Shown here: piece after piece, positions 55,947-64,000 of the stretch
Layout of the letters: every line of letters starts with the position of its first letter
How positions within the stretch are numbered: the first letter of the stretch is position 1
NCBI GenBank assembly: GCA_027023805.1
Contig: JALVUF010000057.1
Span: forward strand, 1 to 64,000
DNA length: 64,000 nucleotides
DNA from: Helicobacteraceae bacterium
Lineage (GTDB): Bacteria; Campylobacterota; Campylobacteria; Campylobacterales; Sulfurimonadaceae
Direction: 5' to 3'
Program-made: the position numbers and the translations under genes
Notes under the pieces: generated by a model
Told to the model about the DNA's origin: nothing
The model's database searches: none
The model's input: only the letters and a program-made list of their open reading frames with translations

Positions 55947-56444
55947 GAGAAACTTTACGATAAGCAGCTGCCACAGGGCAGCAGTTAAGATGCCGGCTGC
56001 AAAGCCCGCTATTACGTCATCTCCCATAACCCCGATGCCGCCTTTTACTTTTTTATCTATTCTTCCTATGATTGATGGTTTTGTTATGTCAAAATATCTA
56101 AAAAGTAAAAATGATAAAATACTTTGAAGTAAAAATCCATTTTTAAAATCACCGATATACTCTAACGGCATTGTTGTACCCGGCGCAATGCTTAGTGCTA
56201 TCCACATGCCTGCAAGTTCATCTATTACGATACGTTTATCGTCATGCGTATTTGTTGCACGTTCATATTTGTTTATAGACTTTACAGCTATGATAGTGAT
56301 TAAAATAGATGCTAAAAAGAGTGTTTGTGAACCGCCGTAAGCCAGTATAGGGATTCCCAAAAGAAGCGCTACAAACGAACCGACCGTGCCGGGTGCTTTT
56401 GTTAATAAACCGCTGTAACCCAGTGTGATAAAAAACCAATTCAT
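55941..56444 (-). CDS. pgpA: Phosphatidylglycerophosphatase A
   Basis: 167-aa inner-membrane enzyme; removes phosphate from phosphatidylglycerophosphate. GYSGLLTKAPGTVGSFVAL and the acidic KGGIGVMGDDVIAGFAAG motif at the C-terminus are typical. Ends the ispDF-regulator-sulfurylase-like-pgpA row, the same as Cj1607-Cj1610. Confidence 0.92.
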   Translation of the reverse strand: MNWFFITLGYSGLLTKAPGTVGSFVALLLGIPILAYGGSQTLFLASILITIIAVKSINKYERATNTHDDKRIVIDELAGMWIALSIAPGTTMPLEYIGDFKNGFLLQSILSFLLFRYFDITKPSIIGRIDKKVKGGIGVMGDDVIAGFAAGILTAALWQLLIVKFLL

Positions 56445-56460
56445 GAGTATATTTCCTTTT

Positions 56461-57651
56461 TTATGTTAGAGATGTTGTTTGATAAAGCTTCATAAGGGCT
56501 TTGTAAAATTCCTCTTCGGTATGGTTTTCTATCAAACCGCTGGCCGGCAAAAGGTCGTAATAAAGCTTTTCAAGATTTTTAAATCTATTTGGAAACATTT
56601 TAGATAGGATAAGTGCTGAAATCTCTTTTCTCAGTAAAACCGCAGGAGGCATAATGCCAAGTTTAAGAAGCTCTAAAATAGAATCTGAATGGTATGAAAT
56701 ATGATGATGATGTCCGTGTGGGCATGTGTTTGTGCTGACTAGAGTTTTACATGTATCGCAATAAACATACTCCCTTGCAATAGAGATCTTAATATCTATG
56801 CCTTTGATGCTATCTATGATGGATTTATTTGAATTACTCTCATAGTACATTCCAAGACCTGCGTGATTCGGACCTATTAATAGTTGTGTACATCCATAAT
56901 TTTTAGCCAGTATCGCATCTATAATAATCTCATTAATACCGGCAAAGATATAATTTTGCTCTAAAGGAACTATAATAACTTGGTTTTTAGGCAAATAATT
57001 ATCTGCAAAATATTTTACCATATCATATCTTATATCATATGCGATATCTTGCTTACAATGCGGTTTTAGTAAAAATACAACAACAAGGTTACTGCTGTCT
57101 AAAGATTGTCTTATTAATCTTTCATGGGCACGATGCAATGGATTGGCAGCCATCATAATTGCCGTAACGCTATTGGCGTTTATGCGCTCTTTTGCCTGAA
57201 TGATGGTTTGTTTATGTAAATTAGGCAGTGGCTCTTTTAGTGTGTACTCGCCACAGACTGCATAATTGCCTATTCTTTGATATGTAGATTTTACACCCGG
57301 ATGCGATTTGTCTGAAGTACCGTAAATTTGACGTAATCTCTCTTTTGGATCGATTTGAAAAATTTCATCAACTTTTAGTGTCGCAAAAAGTTTACCTTCA
57401 CATATCAAATCCAGCGTATCACCCCTTTGGCTGCTTTTTAATACTTGCGTATTGCGTTTTCCAGCAGGAGTTAATATAAAAGGAAACGGACATGTTGTTC
57501 CATGGTAAGATGAATGTCGTAAAACATCAAGAACTTCAGATTTATTCATAAGCGCCGTAACTGGAGAGAGCAAACCGGCTTTTAGCATTTGTAAAGCAGC
57601 AACAGCTTCTTGATCTATATACAGACTTTTATTTTTTCTTTTCAATGCCAT
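56461..57651 (-). CDS. ATP-sulfurylase-like protein with altered active site
   Basis: 396 aa, collinear with Sat: an N-terminal PUA-like part, a nucleotidyltransferase core, and the C-terminal zinc site Cys298, Cys301, Cys310, His312. Key motifs are changed. QTRNPxHxAH is MAANPLHRAH (167-176), losing Gln and Arg; GRDHAG is GPNHAG (260-265), losing Arg and Asp; the SGT and RPE segments near the end are also altered. True sulfate activation is doubtful. C. jejuni has a sat-like gene at this same locus. It overlaps the upstream regulator gene by 23 nt. Confidence 0.75.
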   Translation of the reverse strand: MALKRKNKSLYIDQEAVAALQMLKAGLLSPVTALMNKSEVLDVLRHSSYHGTTCPFPFILTPAGKRNTQVLKSSQRGDTLDLICEGKLFATLKVDEIFQIDPKERLRQIYGTSDKSHPGVKSTYQRIGNYAVCGEYTLKEPLPNLHKQTIIQAKERINANSVTAIMMAANPLHRAHERLIRQSLDSSNLVVVFLLKPHCKQDIAYDIRYDMVKYFADNYLPKNQVIIVPLEQNYIFAGINEIIIDAILAKNYGCTQLLIGPNHAGLGMYYESNSNKSIIDSIKGIDIKISIAREYVYCDTCKTLVSTNTCPHGHHHHISYHSDSILELLKLGIMPPAVLLRKEISALILSKMFPNRFKNLEKLYYDLLPASGLIENHTEEEFYKALMKLYQTTSLT

Positions 57652-58516
57652 ATCTTTTTCTTTTTTCCCACAAGCTCTTTCTGGAGATACCCAATTTTTT
57701 AGATAATTCTGTGTCTGGAAATTTTGTTTGATAGTTTATGATAATGTATTTTACATATTCTTCTATTTGTAAAATATCGCTTTGTTCAAAGATATTTGTT
57801 TCATTTTTAATGTTTAATACAGGATAATCAATGTCTTGTATTTTGTCTGTGCTACAGACAATGATTTGTTTATCTTTAATTATATCTAAAAATTCTTTTT
57901 TATCAGTTTTTTTAATATCTTGAAAATCTGTGGCATAGATAAGTATATTGTTAGGCAGAGAGGCTATCTCTTTTAGAGCATAAGAGTCGGCAAGAGATAT
58001 AAAAAATAGGGCATTATCTGTATGTTTAGCATATTTAAAAGCAAAAGAATCGGAATACTTTTGAAAACTGCTTGATATAAAAATAGGGAGTTGAATATTT
58101 TCAACATCCTGCTCTTTTTCAATAGTGGCAAATTGGTGTTCTAAGTATTTATCATATGATTGAACTTTTAGCTTTAGTTTTTCATAATCTCTGTAATGCT
58201 CTATTTTTCTTATCAGCTCACCAATCATGAATGGCTTTAAGATATAATCTGTTGCACCCAGAGACAGAGGTTTTGATACGGTATCGTTACTAACATATGA
58301 AACCATTAAAATAATAATTATTTTTTTAAAAGCTTCTATAGCATGGTTAAAATCTTGGCCGTTTAGATTTGTTGATAATAAAACAACATCATAATTTTTA
58401 TACTCTAAAGCATATCTTATAGAAGTTGATATCTCACATACATGTCCTAGATCAGCTAATTTTGTTGCAATGCTTTGAGCAAGATAGATTTCATTTTCAA
58501 TTATTAATATTTTCAT
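57629..58516 (-). CDS. Orphan atypical response regulator, HP1021/Cj1608-like
   Basis: 295 aa. A receiver fold at 1-115 keeps KP (Lys94) but has Ser48 where phosphorylated Asp belongs (VVLLSTNLNG). The C-terminus carries a Fis-type HTH (LSKKLGISRKSLWEKRKRYGI). In H. pylori HP1021 also has Ser there, acts without phosphorylation and controls oriC/DnaA and many genes in a redox-linked way. Gene order ispDF-regulator is conserved. Only two Cys here (Cys27 and one near 228). Start ATG at 58516 overlaps the ispDF TGA; an ATG 4 codons upstream is less likely. Confidence 0.88.
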   Translation of the reverse strand: MKILIIENEIYLAQSIATKLADLGHVCEISTSIRYALEYKNYDVVLLSTNLNGQDFNHAIEAFKKIIIILMVSYVSNDTVSKPLSLGATDYILKPFMIGELIRKIEHYRDYEKLKLKVQSYDKYLEHQFATIEKEQDVENIQLPIFISSSFQKYSDSFAFKYAKHTDNALFFISLADSYALKEIASLPNNILIYATDFQDIKKTDKKEFLDIIKDKQIIVCSTDKIQDIDYPVLNIKNETNIFEQSDILQIEEYVKYIIINYQTKFPDTELSKKLGISRKSLWEKRKRYGIEKKK

Positions 58517-59634
58517 GTATCTTTCCAATTTAAATAGCTAAGTGATGCAGATGCTAAAACGCCCACACCCTCTTTACGCCCTATAAATCCTAAATGCTCG
58601 GTAGTTGTAGCTTTAATATTTATTTTTGACGGGGATATCTGCAGTATGGAGGCTATCGTTTTTCGCATATCGGCTTTATAGTGTTGAAGTTTTGGAGTTT
58701 GTGCAATTATCGTTAAGTCGATATTGTTGATTATGAAACCGTATCTGTGCAGTTTCCCAACAGAGCGTGTAAGTAAAATTTTTGAATCGATATCTTTATA
58801 TTTTGAATCGTTATCGGGAAACAGCATTCCGATATCACCAAGACCAGCAGCACCAAGAAGTGCATCTATAAGCGCATGAATAGCAACATCACCATCGCTG
58901 TGCGCAAGAAAACCAACATTATGGCCAATTTTAACACCGCCTAAATACATGGTGCCGGTAGTGTCAAATTGATGTACGTCAAAACCGTTGCCTATGAGTG
59001 TTACACTATGTGGAGCTTTTAGGCACTGAAGCTTTTTTAAATCTTCGACTGTTGTCACTTTTAGTGCTTTATCATCACCGTCAATAAAAATTCTTGAGCC
59101 TTTGTTAGCTGCTATAGCGCTACTTTCATCGGTATATTGCGTATCTGATTGCAAGGCTTGTATCAGCGCACTGGTTTTGGACAACTGAGGGGTTTGAATA
59201 CGCAAGATTTTTTCACGATCGATAGTTTGATTGCCATAAACCACGGTATCATGCACTTTAATAGCCGGTACGATACAGTCGGCATGACCTTTTGCCTGCA
59301 AAAGATCATTGAATAGTTTGTTGCTAATACACGGTCTTGCTATGTCGCTGACTAGCACATAGGGAGTGGCTACATGCGTTAAAGCGTTTTTGAGTGACTG
59401 CTGCCTTGTATCTGCTCCTCCTACGACTAAAAAATCCGTAAATGTGTCCATAAAAGTAACATCTTCATAAGGTGCAGCTATGATAATTTTATCAAAAGCA
59501 TATCGTTTGCTAAAATTTTGTGCAACAAACTCCCATAAAGGCTTGTCCTGTATGCGCAGCCACTGTTTTTTGACATTGATTTTAAAGCGCGTCGAAGCAC
59601 CTGCTGCGAGTAAAATAAGCGTTAAATCGGACAA
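58513..59634 (-). CDS. ispDF: Bifunctional MEP-pathway enzyme IspDF
   Basis: Fusion of CDP-ME synthase (IspD, about 1-215; LLAAGASTRF) and MECDP synthase (IspF, about 218-373; GNGFDVHQF, GDVAIHALIDALLGAAGLGDIG). Campylobacterota often carry this fusion, which would couple steps 3 and 5 of isoprenoid synthesis around IspE (22831-23595). Start TTG at 59634 has AGGAG 5 nt upstream and begins SDLTLILLAAG; an upstream ATG at 59676 would add 14 residues. Confidence 0.92.
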   Translation of the reverse strand: MSDLTLILLAAGASTRFKINVKKQWLRIQDKPLWEFVAQNFSKRYAFDKIIIAAPYEDVTFMDTFTDFLVVGGADTRQQSLKNALTHVATPYVLVSDIARPCISNKLFNDLLQAKGHADCIVPAIKVHDTVVYGNQTIDREKILRIQTPQLSKTSALIQALQSDTQYTDESSAIAANKGSRIFIDGDDKALKVTTVEDLKKLQCLKAPHSVTLIGNGFDVHQFDTTGTMYLGGVKIGHNVGFLAHSDGDVAIHALIDALLGAAGLGDIGMLFPDNDSKYKDIDSKILLTRSVGKLHRYGFIINNIDLTIIAQTPKLQHYKADMRKTIASILQISPSKINIKATTTEHLGFIGRKEGVGVLASASLSYLNWKDT

Positions 59635-59699
59635 ATAAACTCCTGTTTTTTTAAACACTGTTACGAAATTATACACTTTAAAAGCTTTTTTTTATCTTG

Positions 59700-59721
59700 T
59701 TTGTGTAAAATTGTACACAAA
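59700..59721. repeat. Operator-like palindrome between ispDF and thiC
   Basis: TTTGTGTA-N6-TACACAAA, 8-bp arms exactly complementary, with an AAATTG centre. It lies in the 215-nt divergent gap. No known regulator site is matched with confidence. Confidence 0.45.
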
Positions 59722-59840
59722 TGTCTGAGATGGATATTATATGTATTTAATTTTTAAAGAAAATTTAATTTTTTTACCTTGAGTGTAAATTAGATGTTAT
59801 TTTTTTGTATAGTCGTGTATAAGTATGATATGAAATGTAG

Positions 59841-61226
<1,386 letters not shown>

Positions 61227-61246
61227 TATAAATTAAGGAGAAATAT

Positions 61247-62359
61247 ATGACACAAGAGCTAGTTAAATCAGCACTCAGTAAAGTTATGTATCCCGGTTTT
61301 ACCAAGGATATCGTAGCGTTTGGTTTTGTAAAAGAGATAAACATACATGACAATAACGTAAGTTTTACTATAGACATTACCTCAAGTGCACCGGAAGTTG
61401 CACAGCAGATTAAAGATGAAGCTATGCAAGAGCTTAAAAATATAGGAGCAGAAAAAGTAATTATAAACATGAAAACACCTGCAATGCCCAGAGAGAGCTC
61501 TTCAAAAGGAAAAAATATAGCTCCTCAAGTTAAAAACTTTTTAATGATAAGTTCGGGTAAAGGCGGTGTTGGTAAATCTACAACTTCAGTAAACATTGCC
61601 ATAGCTCTTGCTATGAGCGGTAAAAAAGTAGGTCTTTTAGATGCTGATATTTATGGACCAAATATCCCTCGTATGCTTGGTCTTGAAGGTGTTAAGCCGG
61701 AAGTTAACGGCAATAAGGTTTTGCCTTTAAAAGTGTATGGTATTGAGATGATGTCGATGGGCTCATTGATGGAAGAGGGTCAATCACTAATCTGGCGCGG
61801 TGCTATGATTATGAAAGCTATTGAGCAGTTTTTGCGTGATATTTTATGGAGTGAGCTGGATATTTTAGTTATTGATATGCCACCAGGTACCGGTGATGCA
61901 CAACTAACACTGGCTCAAAGCGTTCCTGTTACTGCTGGACTGACAGTTACAACACCGCAAATGGTAGCGCTAGATGATTCACGTCGCTCTTTGGATATGT
62001 TTAAAAAGCTAAACATCCCGGTAGCGGGTATTGTTGAAAATATGAGCGGTTTTATAGCGCCTGACACCGGAGTTGAATATGATATTTTTGGCAAAGGGAC
62101 ATCTGAACCTATAGCAAAAGAGTTTAAAACTGAGGTTATCGCACAGATTCCTATTGAGCCTGCAATTAAAATAGGCGGAGATGAGGGTAAACCGATAGTT
62201 TACAATGCACCAACCAGCGAGAGTGCAAAACGGTATATGCAAGCAGCACAGACAGTATGGAGCGTTATTGAGAGGATCAATGAAGGAGGCGGCGTGGATA
62301 ACGAAGCGATTCAGCCGACAACACCCCCTGGAGTTAGCGCCTGTTCTACAAAAAAATAG
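61247..62359 (+). CDS. mrp: Mrp/ApbC-type P-loop ATPase lacking the CXXC motif
   Basis: 370 aa: DUF59 N-domain (1-75), then a MinD-like ATPase with ISSGKGGVGKSTTS near 104 and DADIYGPNIPRML. Mrp/ApbC normally has CPxC after ENMS to hold a transferable cluster; here the sequence is NMSGFIAPDTGVEYDIFG, with no Cys. The DUF59 part also lacks its Cys (SSAPEVAQQ). The only Cys is 366, near the C-terminus. Cluster carriage must be different or absent. Follows thiC by 20 nt. Confidence 0.9.
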   Translation: MTQELVKSALSKVMYPGFTKDIVAFGFVKEINIHDNNVSFTIDITSSAPEVAQQIKDEAMQELKNIGAEKVIINMKTPAMPRESSSKGKNIAPQVKNFLMISSGKGGVGKSTTSVNIAIALAMSGKKVGLLDADIYGPNIPRMLGLEGVKPEVNGNKVLPLKVYGIEMMSMGSLMEEGQSLIWRGAMIMKAIEQFLRDILWSELDILVIDMPPGTGDAQLTLAQSVPVTAGLTVTTPQMVALDDSRRSLDMFKKLNIPVAGIVENMSGFIAPDTGVEYDIFGKGTSEPIAKEFKTEVIAQIPIEPAIKIGGDEGKPIVYNAPTSESAKRYMQAAQTVWSVIERINEGGGVDNEAIQPTTPPGVSACSTKK

Positions 62360-62362
62360 GAG

Positions 62363-62412
62363 TTATCTCAATCTTCATCAAAAGATGATTGAGATAAGTG
62401 CTCAAGCACTTA
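62363..62412 (-). terminator. Tandem hairpins between convergent mrp and GGDEF gene
   Basis: Hairpin 1, 62363-62397: TTATCTCAATC / GATTGAGATAA plus a bulged CATC / GATG extension. Hairpin 2, 62395-62412: TAAGTGC-TCAA-GCACTTA. Read leftward, hairpin 1 is followed by CTCCTATTTTTT, giving a T-run for the GGDEF transcript. The rightward side has no T-run, so mrp termination here is less certain. Confidence 0.6.
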
Positions 62413-64000
62413 TTAGAAAGCTTCTCCTTCATGCATTTGGCTTTTAAATTCTACTACTTGATCTCTACCATGTTCTTTGGCATAATATAGAGCAATATCA
62501 GCCATTTTTATAACTTTCCATAATGAGTCTCCATCATCAGGAAAATGCGCAACACCTATACTGATTGTCTTTTGAAAAGTTTCTGCTTTAGTATCAAAAA
62601 TAGCTTTAGCAAATTTTAAATTGATAGTTTGCGCTACTTTTAGCGCCCCTTCTTTAGTGGTGTTATAAAGCAGTATTAAAAACTCTTCTCCACCGTATCT
62701 TATTGCCATATCAGATTGACGGATGGAATCTTTCATGATATCTGCTAAAGTTTTGATAACCAAATCTCCAATATTATGCCCATAAGTATCATTTACCATT
62801 TTAAAGAAGTCTATATCTAGCATTAATACGCTGTATGTTATAGAAGAGTCTCTTTTGGATTGTTTGGAAAATGTTTCTATAAACTCTTCAAGAAAACGTC
62901 TATTGTAAAGTTTTGTCATGCCGTCGCGCAATGATGTATCGCGAAGTTTGTCCGTGAGTATCTTTGACTCTATAACCGGCTTGGCGGCTTCAAGATAATT
63001 TTTGATACTAGATATATGTTCATTTGCTTCATTTAGAGTTTTTTCATCTTCAAATATCATTTCAATAACAAGAGTAACATCTTCATTTATATTGTAAGGC
63101 ATACATATATACTCTCTGTTTTGGCTAGTGCAGCTCTCACACAAATCTGGAAAATCCGTTGATGTGATATCGCTGTTTGTTCTGTATGCTCTACATAAAT
63201 CTACATTTGAGTTAACTGCAGCATCACAAATACACATGCCTGAAGTATAAACCATCTTTCGTGTTCCACTTGTTTTATCTGCTTCAAACAGACAAAAATT
63301 TTGTATATTAAACTTTGTCTGCATAATTAGAACAAACCTTGAATATATCTCATCTCGTGTTTTATCAAGTTCTATGGTTTTTTTAAACTTATATATATCT
63401 GATAGCTCGCTGATAATCATTTTAGCTTCATATAAAGGATCATTACACGAAACATTTGACTTTGTAACAAACGTAGCTAAAGTATTTTTTATTTCACCAA
63501 AAGCTTCTTGCATCTTTTTAAATAAAGTATTTATTTGATCGGCAACTTCTTGTGCCTCACCTTTTACATTGGTATAAATCTTTGATGTAAAATCACCATA
63601 ATGTGCTTTTTTGATACCTTGTCTTAAATCATCAAAAAATTTCATGTAGGGTTTCATATAATAATTTAGTATAAGCAGTACAAGAATTAAAAATGCTATA
63701 TTGATACCAAAAATTTTAACAAGCGTAACGGCTCCGGCATTTCTTGTGCCGTCGATATTCATCTCCATGCTTACTGCACCAAGAGTCGCGCCGTATGCTA
63801 CATGGTGGCATTTTATACATGTAGTTGTTGGGTTAGATATAGCTTTATAGGGAATAGTTATTCTTAGTCTGGCATTATCTGCGTTTTCTGTAAATTTTTC
63901 CACCATTTTACCTGTTGATAGAACTTGCCTATCTATTAAGTCCCTTGGCGCCTCATCAGAAAACCCCGGACCAAACTGCTCGTTAACATTTTTTCCGCGT
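62413..64000 (-). CDS. Membrane diguanylate cyclase with heme-type N-domain (N-terminus beyond window)
   Basis: The open frame runs past the window end, so the true start is missing; at least 528 residues are present. A CIKCHH heme-c/DUF3365-like motif lies in a periplasmic region, followed by one TM, a HAMP-like segment and a Cys-rich GAF-like region (CIC, LCRAY, LCESC, YICMPY). The GGDEF domain has RYGGEEF and I-site RQSD, so cyclase activity and product inhibition are likely. Heme or metal sensing of redox or gas signals is inferred. Confidence 0.85.
   Translation of the reverse strand, partial: RGKNVNEQFGPGFSDEAPRDLIDRQVLSTGKMVEKFTENADNARLRITIPYKAISNPTTTCIKCHHVAYGATLGAVSMEMNIDGTRNAGAVTLVKIFGINIAFLILVLLILNYYMKPYMKFFDDLRQGIKKAHYGDFTSKIYTNVKGEAQEVADQINTLFKKMQEAFGEIKNTLATFVTKSNVSCNDPLYEAKMIISELSDIYKFKKTIELDKTRDEIYSRFVLIMQTKFNIQNFCLFEADKTSGTRKMVYTSGMCICDAAVNSNVDLCRAYRTNSDITSTDFPDLCESCTSQNREYICMPYNINEDVTLVIEMIFEDEKTLNEANEHISSIKNYLEAAKPVIESKILTDKLRDTSLRDGMTKLYNRRFLEEFIETFSKQSKRDSSITYSVLMLDIDFFKMVNDTYGHNIGDLVIKTLADIMKDSIRQSDMAIRYGGEEFLILLYNTTKEGALKVAQTINLKFAKAIFDTKAETFQKTISIGVAHFPDDGDSLWKVIKMADIALYYAKEHGRDQVVEFKSQMHEGEAF

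Overview
This is a gene-dense, AT-rich stretch of a Campylobacterota (epsilonproteobacterial) chromosome. The organism call rests on gene content and order typical of that group: aroQ-folK-flhF-flhG-(small membrane gene)-fliA-fliM-fliY; lysC-hobA-holB-folP (HobA is known only from this group); rsmD-flgI-flgJ-flgM-flgN-flgK; Nif3-HP0958/FlgZ-waaA-rluA; ispDF-HP1021/Cj1608-like regulator-ATP-sulfurylase-like-pgpA; and a bacterial PglB oligosaccharyltransferase. The gdhA, polyphosphate kinase, heme-copper-oxidase-like and multi-domain diguanylate cyclase genes suggest a free-living, Sulfurimonas-like relative rather than a host-adapted Helicobacter. The genus is inference. I see no rRNA, tRNA, insertion sequence, prophage or CRISPR array, and no gene-free stretch over 300 bases.

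Layout. 200-6295: aroQ, folK and the flagellar regulator/switch operon. 6308-10097: mnmA, rpmB, argJ, then convergent TRIC-like and gamma-carbonic-anhydrase genes. 10101-16970: ppk1, and a rightward block of TPR, NYN nuclease, Nif3-like, FlgZ-like, waaA and rluA-like genes. 17131-20707: ffh and the rpsP-khpA-rimM-trmD-rplS operon, separated by a strong RNA hairpin. 20759-30538: an SDR/DUF2867 gene, then leftward smpB, ispE, csrA, truB, uvrD-like, queA, tatC, tatB and hemW. 30611-35977: rppH-lysC-hobA-holB-folP and rpsF-ssb-rpsR. 36231-41685: a secreted propeller-like protein, purH, cbpA-hspR and murA. 41747-49257: pglB and the flgI-flgK hook/filament-junction cluster. 49264-53390: a diguanylate cyclase, a membrane protein and gdhA. 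53394-55946: an accessory four-gene cluster behind an FNR/DNR-type box. 55941-59634: pgpA, sulfurylase-like, orphan regulator and ispDF, all leftward. 59850-64000: thiC-mrp and a second, edge-truncated diguanylate cyclase.

The least ordinary part is 53394-55946. A DUF2249/TusA-like protein, a 12-helix membrane protein with a threefold repeated motif like the architecture of heme-copper oxidase subunit I, a DUF59/MIP18 iron-sulfur assembly protein and an FmdE-like Cys/His protein are tightly packed as one operon. Upstream lie a near-perfect FNR/NNR half-site pair at the ideal class II distance from a -10 element, and an inverted repeat that would hide the first gene's Shine-Dalgarno sequence in read-through mRNA. 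I read it as a candidate nitric-oxide or low-oxygen response system; the function is inference.

Other notable points are a 23-bp all-paired hairpin with four G-U wobbles before rpsP, a HAIR-like operator on the cbpA-hspR promoter, a predicted leaderless hemW, an Mrp lacking its metal-binding cysteines, an ATP-sulfurylase relative with eroded catalytic motifs, and an orphan response regulator whose phospho-acceptor Asp is Ser.
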